DNA from: Saprospiraceae bacterium
Lineage (GTDB): Bacteria; Bacteroidota; Bacteroidia; Chitinophagales; Saprospiraceae
Reading direction: 5' to 3'
DNA length: 64,000 nt
Assembly: GCA_016713025.1 (NCBI GenBank)
Contig: JADJPZ010000003.1
Coordinates: 496,001 to 560,000, forward strand
Made by a program: the position numbers and the translations under genes. Below are positions 27,809-38,590 of this stretch, in pieces (position 1 is the first letter of the stretch; every line of letters starts with the position of its first letter). The notes under the pieces are model-generated. The model made no database searches. It was not told the DNA's origin and worked only from the letters and a program-made list of their open reading frames with translations.

Positions 27809-30363
27809 ATGCATAACAGAAAATTTTCGCCAAAAGTAAAAAAGATCATACAGCTCAGTCGCGAAGAAGCCATTAGGTTGGGACATGATTTTATTGGTAC
27901 TGAACATTTTTTATTAGGAATGCTCCAGGAAAAAGACAGTCTCCCTATAAAGGTACTGGATTCCCTTGAAGTTAATCTGGATGAACTCAAACACAAAATT
28001 GAGCTCACTCAAACACTCAGATCTGCAGATGAGCCTGCGTACAATCTCGGAAGTATCCCGTTGAATAAACATGCTGAAAAAGTACTGAAGGTCACTTCAC
28101 TTGAAGCAAAAGTTTTCAGGAGTGAAGAAATCAAACCTGAACACCTTATGCTTTCTATTTTAAAACATGATGAAAACATAGCCAACAGAATCTTGTCCGA
28201 CTTTAATGTGGATTATGAAGCATTCAAAGCTGAACTCGAATATGTAAGACAGGAACTTGAAGGTCATGCACCTGATTTTATGGGGCATACCCCGTCTGAT
28301 TCTGATCTGCCTATAGATGACGATGATTCGGGAGATCAATACAGTTCGACGCGAAAGACTACCGGAAAATCAAGGACTCCTGTTTTAGATAATTTTGGAA
28401 GAGATGTCTCCAGACTTGCAGAAGAAGGAAAACTTGATCCAATCATAGGAAGAGATGTCGAGATCGAAAGAGTATCTCAAATCCTATCCAGGAGAAAAAA
28501 GAACAATCCGATCCTCATAGGTGAGCCCGGAGTAGGAAAAACAGCCATTGTTGAAGGTCTAGCACTGAGAATCATTCAAAGAAAGGTTTCCAGAACACTT
28601 TTCAACAAACGTGTAGTTATGCTGGATCTGGCAGCTCTTGTTGCCGGAACCAAATACAGAGGCCAGTTTGAAGAACGTATGAAAGCCATCATGACTGAAC
28701 TTGAAAAAGCCAGAGATATCATCTTATTCATTGATGAAATTCATACTATAGTAGGCGCAGGTGGTGCCACTGGATCATTAGATGCATCCAACATCTTCAA
28801 ACCTGCCCTTGCAAGAGGTGAACTACAATGTATTGGCGCATCCACGCTCGATGAATACAGACAATATATAGAAAAAGACGGTGCTCTTGATAGAAGGTTT
28901 CAAAAAGTGATGGTAGATCCACCATCTCCTGAAGAGACAGTCCACATACTGCACAATATCAAATCCAAATACGAAGAGTTCCACAATGTTACATACTCGG
29001 ATGATGCAGTAGAAGCGTGTGTAAAACTAAGCGAAAGATATATTTCGGACAGGTTTTTTCCGGATAAAGCCATTGATGTAATGGATGAAGTCGGCGCAAG
29101 GACCCACTTAAAAAATATCCATGTACCTAAATACATTGAGGATCTTGAAAAAGAAATCGAATCCGTAAAAGAACAAAAAAACCTTGCGGTAAAAAGTCAG
29201 CAATATGAACGAGCTGCGGACTTAAGGGATCAGGAATCCAAGTTGCTCCGTAAACTGGAGCAGAACAAAGAAGAGTGGGAAGAAGAAGCAAAAACCAGAA
29301 GATATCCCGTCAATGAAGATGATATCGCTGAAGTGGTTTCCATGATGACAGGCATTCCTGTAAAAAGAGTAGCCCAAAGCGAGTCCAACAAGCTCGTAAA
29401 AATGACACAGGATCTTGAAGGGATGATCATCGGTCAGAGTGAAGCAATCGTTAAGGTCACAAAAGCCATTCAAAGGAACAGAGTTGGCCTCAAAGATCCA
29501 ACTAAACCTATAGGTTCATTTATATTTTTAGGCCCGACCGGGGTAGGTAAGACAGAATTGGCAAAAGCCCTTGCAAGATATATGTTTGACAGTGAGGATG
29601 CTTTGGTTCGCATTGATATGTCTGAGTATATGGAGAAATTCTCCATTTCGAGACTCATAGGCGCGCCTCCGGGCTATGTTGGATATGAGGAAGGTGGACA
29701 ACTCACGGAAAAAGTGAGAAGAAAACCATATTCAGTTATATTGCTGGATGAGATTGAAAAAGCCCACCCTGATGTATACAATATATTGCTTCAGGTACTG
29801 GATGATGGGCAATTGACCGATGGTCTTGGTCGCAAAGTAGATTTTAAAAATACACTGATCATCATGACTTCCAATATTGGTGTCAGGCAACTGAAAGACT
29901 TTGGTCAGGGACTTGGATTTGCCACTTCTTCACGACAAGAGGCTTCAGAAGAAAACACCAAAGCCATCATACAGGGTGCCTTGAAAAAACATTTTCACCT
30001 GAATTTCTCAATAGAATAGACGATATAGTCATATTCAACAGTTTGGATCAGGAGCATATTTTCAAGATTATTGACATCAATCTCAAGCATTTGTTTAAGC
30101 GCATGAATAATCTTGAATTTGAGTTGACCATGACAAATGAAGCTAAGAGTTTTGTTGCAGAAAAAGGGTGCGACCCGCAGTTTGGTGCACGACCACTCAA
30201 CAGAGCTATTCAAAAGTATGTCGAAGATCCGTTAGCAGAATTTATTCTGAATGAAAATCCTGAAAAAGGCACTAAATTGATAGCTGACATCAACGAAGAT
30301 AAATCCGGCTTAATTGTGATGTTGCATTCAGAAGCAAATACAACGGAAGACATAAGAGAGTAA
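27809..30363 (+). CDS. clpC: ATP-dependent Clp protease ATP-binding subunit ClpC, frameshifted
   Basis: A class-1 Clp/Hsp100 unfoldase that feeds substrates to ClpP. It has an N-terminal double Clp-N domain ([12 protein letters not shown]), first AAA module ([13 protein letters not shown]), a middle coiled coil with a UVR motif ([19 protein letters not shown]), second AAA module ([16 protein letters not shown]) and C-terminal D2-small domain ([16 protein letters not shown]). About 850 residues. The UVR motif distinguishes ClpC from ClpB. A missing A in the run 29984-29989 shifts the frame just before '[10 protein letters not shown]', removing the last 115 residues if real. The change lies in a homopolymer in a highly conserved gene, so an error is the better reading. 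Confidence 0.93.
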
Positions 30364-30547
30364 GAAATTATTTTCATTGACATATACTTAAAGAAGGAGT
30401 ACGTTTCGTCCTTACTCAAAATCAAAATGTTGGTCAAATCATTTTTATAGAACCGATTTATTTTGCGTATAAAAGAAAGTGAAATATTCTGTCTAAGAAA
30501 TATTATAATTTATATATTTGCATTTTTAAAACAAAAACGAAAAACAT

Positions 30548-31137
30548 TTGGCTAAAGGACGAGTACAACCCCAAGCAAAAGTACAGGATGATAAGTACAA
30601 TTACAGACTGAACCGTGAAATCAATGCTCCAAGAATAAGATTAGTTGGGGAAAATTTTGATGAAGTCAGCGAAGTGGCTAAAAAACTATAGAGACAGGTA
30701 TCTATAATACCTATCACGTACTTCAATGGGCTGAAGAACTGGAAATGGACCTCGTAGAAATAAGCCCAAATGCTGATCCACCTGTATGTAAAATCATAGA
30801 TTATAAAAAATTTATCTATGACCGTAAAAAGAAAGAAAAAGAACTAAACGCCAAAACTGCCAAAACAGTCATTAAGGAAATAAGATTCGGACCCAATACT
30901 GATGACCATGACTTCGCATTTAAAGTCAAGCATGCTATCAAGTTTCTCGAAGACGGTGATAAAATAAAAGCTTACGTCCAATTCAAAGGAAGAGCTATCG
31001 TATTTAAAGATAGGGGCGAGTTGATTCTACTTAGATTTCTTAAAGAGCTCGAAGAGATAGGCGCTGCAGAAGAATTGCCAAAGCTCGAAGGAAAAAGAAT
31101 GATCGTCATGATCTCACCGAAGAAGAAAAAAGTATAA
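30548..31137 (+). CDS. infC: Translation initiation factor IF-3, frameshifted
   Basis: IF-3 keeps 30S subunits free and checks start codons. The N-terminal domain ([20 protein letters not shown]) and C-terminal domain ([32 protein letters not shown]) are both recognisable, giving about 196 residues. The start is TTG 30548 (LAKGRVQPQ); infC commonly uses a rare start. One A is missing in the run 30680-30685, producing a stop 3 codons later. As infC is essential, this must be an error or be bypassed. Unusually, the next gene is a GNAT gene on the other strand instead of rpmI-rplT. Confidence 0.93.
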
Positions 31138-31186
31138 ACTGAAAAACCGGTATTTTACCCCATTTTCAAGTGTAAATAGTTGCTGA

Positions 31187-31708
31187 CTATTTTAATCTCA
31201 GCTTCATCAATATATCTCTCTGAGCATCGTCTCCTAACACAAATATGTGGGAATCATAAGCAGTAAATCCGTTTTTACTATAAAAATTTATGGCCCTGTG
31301 ATTGTTTTCCCAAACACCTAACCAGATATGATCAGCATTTCTTTTTTTCGCCAATTCGATACTTAGGTTGATTAGTTTTTGAGCTACCTGCTTACCATGA
31401 TAAGTTTTCAACACATAAATTCTCTCCAGTTCAACTGATGCAACTCCGAACTCCGAATGGCGCTGACTTTGAAAGTTGAGTTTTAGATATCCTATGATCT
31501 TGCATCTTTCTTTACAGAAGTAAAATTCAGAATTAATGTCATGGATCTCAGATTGAAGTTTTTCCAAAGACATGTTTTCCTCAATATATTTGGACATATT
31601 CTCTGTAGAATTTGCATCTGAAAAGGCTTCAGTAAAAGTTTGAATGGAAATATTTCTCAAATCATCAATGAGCTCAGCACTTACTTTTTCTATATAAAAA
31701 TCATCCAT
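31187..31708 (-). CDS. GNAT family N-acetyltransferase
   Basis: 173 residues with the GNAT fold. The acetyl-CoA-binding motif A is partly visible in LERIYVLKTYHGKQVAQKLI, followed by the motif B segment DHIWLGVWENNHRAINFYSKNGF. It is intact and of normal length. The acceptor could be a small amine, polyamine or protein N-terminus; the sequence does not tell. Convergent with infC, 49 bp apart. Confidence 0.88.
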   Translation of the reverse strand: MDDFYIEKVSAELIDDLRNISIQTFTEAFSDANSTENMSKYIEENMSLEKLQSEIHDINSEFYFCKERCKIIGYLKLNFQSQRHSEFGVASVELERIYVLKTYHGKQVAQKLINLSIELAKKRNADHIWLGVWENNHRAINFYSKNGFTAYDSHIFVLGDDAQRDILMKLRLK

Positions 31709-31883
31709 ACTTTGTCCTAAAGGAGATGAGTAAAAAAAAATTCTGACATATTAGACAAAAGTCAGCTTTCAAAATTACAAATTATCATAATTATGTAATT
31801 TTTTTCTTAAAAAATTGATAAAAGTTGAATACAAAATGATATTTTTCAGTCTTATATTGTTATAGAACAAACAATACTTGAAA

Positions 31884-34800
31884 ATGAAAAAGTTAATTAT
31901 TTCATTAATTCTGATCATTTCAGTTTTTACTGAAAATTACGGACAATATTTTGGAAGGAACAAGCCAAGGTACAGAACTTTCGACTTCAAAGTAGTGGAA
32001 ACGCCTCATTACAAAATTCACCATTACATGAAAAATCCGGAAATGGTGGGTTACCTTGCCAAAGTATCTGAACAATGGTATGACAATCACAAAAAAATAT
32101 TCGGCAAAGATATACTCTTTAAAAATCCCATCATTTTTTATAATAATCATGCGGAATTTCAGCAGACAAATACCATAGGTGGTGATATAGGTATAGGTAC
32201 TGGAGGTGTTACTGAAGCACTAAAAAACAGAGTAGTGATGCCGGTCACATTTTCTCTGCAGTCTACACATCATGTCTTGGTTCACGAGTTGGTTCATGCC
32301 TTCCAGTTCAACAATATACTCAATGGTGATTCCACTGCTATGCAAAATCTGGCCAATACTCCTCTTTGGATGATAGAAGGTATGGCTGAATACTTTTCTA
32401 TAGGCAAAAAAGATCCTTTTACAGCTATGTGGATGCGGGATGCCATCATCAACAAAAACCTGCCGGAAATCAGTAAAATGAATAATTTTAAGTACTTCCC
32501 TTACAGGTATGGACACTCGCTACTGGCATTTTTGGGAGGATATTTTGGAGATGACAAGCTCAACAGAATGTTTGAAAGTACAGCAAAATATGGATTGGAG
32601 CTTGGATTTATTGATGCATTCGGGATGGACACAAAAACTATCAGCACCATGTGGCATGCTGCTCTTAATACACAATATAAACCTGTTCTGGCTGAACGTA
32701 AAGAAAAGCCGCGAGGCAAAAAACTCATTTCTGAAGAAAATGCCGGGAGAATGAATTTGTCTCCGGCATTGAGCCCAAATGGAAAGTATGTTATATTCCT
32801 GTCAGAAAAAGATGTTTTTAATACCGACCTTTATCTCGCTGATGCCACAAAGGGCAAGATTTTGAACAAAGTCACCAGTTTGTCTCAATCCGGGGACCTC
32901 GACTACATCAATGCGCTTGAGTCATCAGGAGCCTGGTCGCCCAATGGTAAGGATTTTGCCTTCATAGGCATCAAAAAAGGAAAAAATGTATTGGTCATAA
33001 AGGATGCAGATACCGGCAAAACTTTAAGAACCATCAATGTGCCCAATCTTGATGCCTTTGTCAATCCTGTATACCATCCCAATGGCAAAGAAGTCGTAGT
33101 CACCGGGATGATGGAAGGTCAGCCTGATCTGTATGTCATCAAACTTCAATCTCAGAAAGCTACCAGACTTACCAACGATATTTATAGTGAGAATATGGCT
33201 AGTTTTTCTTCTGATGGAAGTAAACTCATATTCAGTTATGATAAAAATAGTATCGTCAACGGCAGATACAAAGGTAAGTATACATATGACATTGCCGAAA
33301 TGGATTATCCGGGCGGAACCATTAAGATATATGATTTCTTCAACGGTGTAGACAATATTAATCCTGTCTTTGATCATCAGGACAATTTCTATTTTGTAAG
33401 TGACCGGGATGGAATGCGCAATCTGTACAAATATGACAGGTCAGGTGCCAAAGTGTATCAAATGACGGATCTTCTGACAGGTATCAGTGGTATCAGTGGT
33501 ATATCACCAGCCATCAGAGCCAGTTCAAAAAGGACAGGGTACTTTATACTCACTATTTTGATAGCAAATACACGATATATGAAGCATCATCTGATGAGCT
33601 GTTGAATAAAGAAATAACTGATACCCGCACTATAGATCAAACATTGGGAATGCTCCCGGTCTCTAATGTTCAAAGCATTGATATCGTAGATAATAGCTTT
33701 GCTAAGGCAGACAATGACCTTAAAAAAATCAAACCAAACACTAAAAACATAGCATACAGTCCAAATTTCAAATTGGACTACATAGGAGGTGGCGCCGGAG
33801 TTGGTGCAGGAGTCAATAATAACAACTTCAGAAATGCAGTAGGTCTGCAAGGTGGTGTGGACATGCTCTTTGGTGATCTTCTGGGCAATCATCAGCTGTA
33901 CTCCCAACTCGCTCTCAATGGTGAGATCCTGGATATGGGTGGCATGGTCAGCTATATCAACAGAAAAAATCAATTGGCATGGGGCCTTGGCTTGAGCCAT
34001 GTTCCTCTAAGGACAGGGTATCAGGATTTTTCGCAATCGACAATAGATGATGGCAGAGGTAATATATTTCCTGCACTTAAAGCAACCACCAATCTTATCA
34101 GAATATTTGACCAGGGACTAAATGTTTTTGCTCATTACCCGTTTTCAACAACATTACGGCTTGAAGGTGGTGTAGCCGGTACTTTCAGGAGCTTCAGATG
34201 GGATGAATACAATGATTACTATGTTGGCGATCAGTTCAGGGGATATCAGCTATTCGCATCTGACAGAACGAGGATACCTACAGAAGATCAGTTAGTGCTT
34301 GACAGATATTATACTATTCAAAAAGGAACAGGTGCTAATGCCAATGTGGCATTTGTAGGAGATAATTCCTTTTTCGGGCTGACAGCACCACTCGCCGGCC
34401 ATCGTTTTAGGGTAAGTGTGGAGCAGTTTATAGGCAATGATAATTATACCGGCTTTCTGGTGGACGGCAGGAAATATTTCTGGATGAAACCTGTAAGTAT
34501 AGCGGTCCGGAGCACCAATTATTTCAGATGGGAAAAAGAGGTAAACAGCGTGTACCCATTGTTTTTAGGAAATATGGGTTTTGTAAGAGGTCTCGGATCC
34601 ATACTCAATAATGATGTAGAGTCTCTTGGCCTTACCTTCAGCCAATTAGTAGGTTCAAAAATGGCCTTGGGAAGCGTTGAAGTAAGGTTACCGTTTACCG
34701 GACCCAAAAGGCTTTCACTGATACCTTCTTCATTTTTACTTACAGATTTAAATGTGTTTGTCGACGGTGGTGTCGTCTTTGATAGCTTTAATGACTTTTC

Positions 34801-35035
34801 AGAAGGCAAACCGTATGATTTTATATCCAGAGACGAAAAAGGCAATATCATACTTGACTCTTCAGGAAGGCCATTCTATGAAACCAGAACAGCCAAACCT
34901 ACATTTATTACCACCGTAGGGGCATCATTGAGAATCAATCTTTTCGGGGCATTGATTATTGAGCCATATTATGCTATGCCGCTACTTCAGGGATCCAGAT
35001 TTAGATTTGGTATCAATCTTATACCGGGATGGTAA
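31884..35035 (+). CDS. Secreted/surface protein: zinc-protease domain, TolB propeller and BamA-like barrel, frameshifted
   Basis: One gene split by a lost T at 33556-33559; the two halves join in STSDELLNKEITDTR-like sequence. After a signal peptide comes a gluzincin-like domain with HELVH (His134, Glu135, His138) and a third ligand in IEGMAEYFS (Glu169). Next is a TolB/PD40 propeller (LSPNGKYVIFLSE, WSPNGKDFAFIG), then a C-terminal 16-strand-type surface-antigen barrel ending LIEPYYAMPLLQ ... GINLIPGW. Total about 1050 residues. It should sit in the outer membrane with the protease and propeller exposed or periplasmic. Such triple architecture is seen in Bacteroidota, but its substrate is unknown. 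ATG 31884 is chosen over TTG 31878. Confidence 0.8.
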
Positions 35036-35090
35036 TAAACATTGGTATCAGATTTGTGTTATATACTTCTACAGGACGACAAAGTAAGAA

Positions 35091-36902
35091 ATGACAAATA
35101 TACTTAAGATACTTTTTTTGGTTTTCGTATCACTTTTGTATTCTAATGAAGGTTTTGCTCAGCAAAAGTACAGACTGGCTGTAGAATATTACAACTCCGG
35201 TGAATATGAGAAAGCAGCTCAGATATACGAATCATTGTACAAGGAAAATCCCAAAAATAAGTCCTATTTCAATTGGTATATTCAGTGTCTTATCGATCTG
35301 CGGTCATATGAAAAAGCAACACAGATCATACAAAATGAAATAAAAAACTCACCTTCTGATGTGTCTCTGTTTGTTGCATATGGCAATCTTCTCGAAAGGC
35401 AAGGCCAGCATGAAAAAGCCAAAACAGAATATCGCAAAGCCATCGACAAACTTGATCCCGATCCGGGAAATATTGCAAACCTGGCATCATCATTTACCAA
35501 CCTGGCCAAATATGATCTTGCGATTGAAACATATCTGAAAGGTGAAAAAATCTCCAATGTCCAAAATCTGTACGTCTACAATCTTGCAGATCTCTACCGA
35601 AGACAAGGAGATGTAAAAAACATGATCAAGTACTACCTTATTACCGCAGAAAAAGAACCATCCAGTATCAATATTCAGACGAGTCTGCAGAGATTTTTGT
35701 CCGTTGCTGATTATGATGAATTGCAAAAGCAGTTATATCAAAAAATACAGGAAAAAACGACTATACCTCATTATGGAGAGCTACTCCAGTGGACTTTCAC
35801 TCAAAAGAAAGAATACGATAAAGCACTGCGACAAGCAAGAGCTTTGGACAGACAGTTTGAAGAAAATGGAAATCGAGTTTTTAATCTTGCCGATGTAGCA
35901 TTCAAAGATAAAGATTACAATACCGCCATCGAAGCCTACCAATATATTGTAAATACTCATGGCAGGAATACGAGCTATTACCTTGACTCCAAACGAGGAT
36001 TGTTAAATAGTAAAAAAGCTAAAGTGACAGAATCCTTCAATTATTCGAAGGAAGATCTGTTGGCTCTGAAAGCCGAATACAACTCATTTCTCGAAGAAAT
36101 GGGAAGAAACACGCAGACCGCACCACTCATGCAGGAGTTTGCTGAATTTGAAGCACTTTATGTCAATGAGCTCGATACCGCCATCATGATTCTGGAAGAA
36201 ATGAAGGAGTTTGGGGGCTTGTCGCCCGAAGCCATAGCCCGAGCTAAACTATCCTTGGGTGATTATTATCTGATGAGTGGAGACAGATGGGAAGCAAGTC
36301 TCCTATTCAGTCAGGTAGACAAAGACTTTAAAGAAGGCCAGGTGGGAGAAAATGCGAGATATAGAAATGCCAAACTATCATACTATGCCGGAGATTTTGA
36401 ATGGGCACAGGAACAGTTTAATATCCTGAAAGGCGCCACTTCCAAACTCATATCCAATGACGCCATCGACATGTCCGTCTTTATCCTGGATAATCTGGGT
36501 ATGGATACTACTGAAGTTACACTGCAGATGTTTGCACAGGCCGATCTTCTGGCTTTTCAGAACAAATATACAGAAGCACTTCAAAAGCTCGACTCTATCA
36601 TCATCATTTTTCCGGACCACAGCCTCGAAGATGATATCCTGTACACCAAAGCGCAGATATTCAGAAAGTTGCGAAAAACTGACGATATGATCACGATGTA
36701 TCAAACCATTATTGATAAATTTCCGGATGATATCAGAGCTGATAATGCACTATTTGAGCTGGCAGAGATATATGAAACAAAACTGAAAGAACCGGAAAAG
36801 GCAAAACCACTTTATGAAAAAATATTTGTGGACTATAGTGGCAGCACATTTGCCGCAGAAGCCCGTCAAAGATTCAGAATATTGAGAGGTGACGAGCTTT
36901 GA
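35091..36902 (+). CDS. Tetratricopeptide repeat protein, exported
   Basis: 603 residues. A signal peptide (MTNILKILFLVFVSLLYSNEGFAQ) is followed by many TPR helices: YYNSGEYEKAAQIYESLY, YGNLLERQGQHEKAKTEYRK and, near the end, LFELAEIYETKLKEPEKAKP. Canonical TPR residues (W/L/G/Y at 4-7-8-11) recur throughout. It starts 55 bp after the barrel-protease gene and is probably co-transcribed. It is likely a periplasmic scaffold for protein-protein contacts. No enzymatic domain is seen. Confidence 0.9.
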   Translation: MTNILKILFLVFVSLLYSNEGFAQQKYRLAVEYYNSGEYEKAAQIYESLYKENPKNKSYFNWYIQCLIDLRSYEKATQIIQNEIKNSPSDVSLFVAYGNLLERQGQHEKAKTEYRKAIDKLDPDPGNIANLASSFTNLAKYDLAIETYLKGEKISNVQNLYVYNLADLYRRQGDVKNMIKYYLITAEKEPSSINIQTSLQRFLSVADYDELQKQLYQKIQEKTTIPHYGELLQWTFTQKKEYDKALRQARALDRQFEENGNRVFNLADVAFKDKDYNTAIEAYQYIVNTHGRNTSYYLDSKRGLLNSKKAKVTESFNYSKEDLLALKAEYNSFLEEMGRNTQTAPLMQEFAEFEALYVNELDTAIMILEEMKEFGGLSPEAIARAKLSLGDYYLMSGDRWEASLLFSQVDKDFKEGQVGENARYRNAKLSYYAGDFEWAQEQFNILKGATSKLISNDAIDMSVFILDNLGMDTTEVTLQMFAQADLLAFQNKYTEALQKLDSIIIIFPDHSLEDDILYTKAQIFRKLRKTDDMITMYQTIIDKFPDDIRADNALFELAEIYETKLKEPEKAKPLYEKIFVDYSGSTFAAEARQRFRILRGDEL

Positions 36903-36947
36903 GAATGCTACATATGAATAAAAGTCACTATTTTGTATTTTTTTAGA

Positions 36948-37274
36948 ATGAAAATACTATACAATATCACTATAAAAATAGAAACGGCCAGTCAACCGGA
37001 ATGGTTGGAGTGGATGAAAAATGTTCATATCCCTGAGGTGATGGCTACAGGATGTTTTGAGTCATATAGGCTCACACGTATATTGGGAGATGATGATGAG
37101 CATGGTATCGGATATGCTGTCCAATACATAGCACCTGATATGCTTGCCTTTGAAAACTATCAGCAACGATATGCAAATGATCTGCAGAAAGCACATGCTG
37201 AAAGATACATTAATAAATACGTGGCTTTCAGAACACTCATGCAAATCGAAGCTGAAAACTACATTTTTGGCTGA
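36948..37274 (+). CDS. DUF4286 family protein
   Basis: 108 residues starting MKILYNITIKIETASQPEWLEWMKNVHIPEV, a pattern typical of the Bacteroidota DUF4286 family (small ferredoxin-like fold, function unknown). ATG 36948 is chosen because it gives the family start; an upstream ATG 36933 would add five residues. It overlaps the convergent histidine kinase gene by 16 bp. Confidence 0.8.
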   Translation: MKILYNITIKIETASQPEWLEWMKNVHIPEVMATGCFESYRLTRILGDDDEHGIGYAVQYIAPDMLAFENYQQRYANDLQKAHAERYINKYVAFRTLMQIEAENYIFG

Positions 37275-38437
37275 TGAAAGGCTACAGTCAGTGGTAAAAC
37301 GATGCAAAAACTAGTTTCTTCATTGGGTTTTGATGACTTAACAAAAATCTTTCCCTTGTGATATTCTTCTACAATTCTTTTAGCAAGTGAGAGACCTAAT
37401 CCCCATCCCCGCTTTTTTGTAGAATAGCCGGGATTAAATATGGATTTAAATTTTCCCGAGGGTATGCCATGTCCCGTGTCACTCAGTTCTATATATACAT
37501 AGTTGTTCTGTTTATAGATCTTGCACCATATGCGGCCTTTACCATCCATGGCATCCAGAGAGTTTCTTACAAGGTTTTCTATCACCCATGCAAATAGATG
37601 CTTATTAATCATAGCAAAAATATCACTTTCGGGGCGAAAAAACTCAAACACTACTTTTCTTGGCGATCTTCTTTGCAAATATTCCTTTACTTCTTCCAGC
37701 TCCTCATAAATATTTGCTTGCTGAAGTACTGGTTCTGAGCCAATTTTTGAAAATCTGTCAGCTACAAGTTCAAGCCTTTCTACATCTTTATTAAGTTCAT
37801 TGACCACATCAAGCTGGCCCGGATCATCTTTGAAGTGGTCACGCAGATACTCTATCCATCCGATGATGGCACTGATCGGTGTGCCGAGCTGATGTGCTGT
37901 CTCTTTGGCCATACCAGCCCACACCCTGTTTTGCTCAGCTCTCCTGGATGAACTGAATAAAAAATAACCCAGAGCGATATATAAACTCACCAATAGACCT
38001 TGTACCAGAGGAAATAACCTGATATAATCGAGCAAAGGAGAATTGAAATAGTAAATATATTTGGCGTATCCACCAGGACCATTTAAAGGCTGTTTGTCAG
38101 AAGCTAAAAATTCCTCCTTTTTTTTATTTAGGAACTTTTGATTTTGATTTTCATCATCATCGAAATTCATGCCTTCCAACAATCCGGTTTCATCCTCAGA
38201 AATCACTGGCAATGGGAATGATGCCTGTACTTCTGATGCCAGAGTCACATCATCACCGAAATTGTTGGTAGTGGCAAGCTCTGTTAAGGCTTTGATATAG
38301 AGGTTTATATTTTTTTCTTCATTTTCTCTCAGTTTCATAGCCAAAAAATTGGAATACAAGATTGTAGCCACCAGAATACCGGCGCCCAGAATCATTAAAA
38401 TAATTTTCCAATAATTTGTCTTATTGAATAATGCCAT
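37259..38437 (-). CDS. Membrane sensor histidine kinase
   Basis: 392 residues. TM1 (about 11-33) and TM2 (about 140-158) enclose a periplasmic sensor region. They precede the dimerisation helix with phospho-acceptor His in AKETAHQLGTPISAIIGW, the N box NLVRNSLDAMDGKG, and the G boxes DTGHGIPSG and GWGLGLSLAKRIVEEY. All ATPase boxes are present. No response regulator is adjacent, so it is an orphan kinase. This 'AHQLGTPISA' type is common in Bacteroidota. Confidence 0.93.
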   Translation of the reverse strand: MALFNKTNYWKIILMILGAGILVATILYSNFLAMKLRENEEKNINLYIKALTELATTNNFGDDVTLASEVQASFPLPVISEDETGLLEGMNFDDDENQNQKFLNKKKEEFLASDKQPLNGPGGYAKYIYYFNSPLLDYIRLFPLVQGLLVSLYIALGYFLFSSSRRAEQNRVWAGMAKETAHQLGTPISAIIGWIEYLRDHFKDDPGQLDVVNELNKDVERLELVADRFSKIGSEPVLQQANIYEELEEVKEYLQRRSPRKVVFEFFRPESDIFAMINKHLFAWVIENLVRNSLDAMDGKGRIWCKIYKQNNYVYIELSDTGHGIPSGKFKSIFNPGYSTKKRGWGLGLSLAKRIVEEYHKGKIFVKSSKPNEETSFCIVLPLTVAFHQPKM

Positions 38438-38533
38438 CAATATCTAAACGTAAAAACTCCTTAACTTTGTATTATTACTGTATTTACAGAGCAAAAATGC
38501 AGCCAAAAAATGAATAAAGGAAGACAAAAGGAA

Positions 38534-38559
38534 TTTTATAACAATTGAATGAAAAAATG
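38534..38559 (+). repeat. 26-bp exact repeat, copy 2
   Basis: Identical to 14595-14620. It lies in the short spacer between the Fic and histidine kinase genes. Confidence 0.6.
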
Positions 38560-38590
38560 ATATGCCCAATATTTTTGTTCGATATTTTTA

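Noticed and set aside
30548..31137. infC as a true pseudogene
   Set aside because: IF-3 is essential and the only defect is one missing A in a six-A run; sequence error is the simpler explanation.
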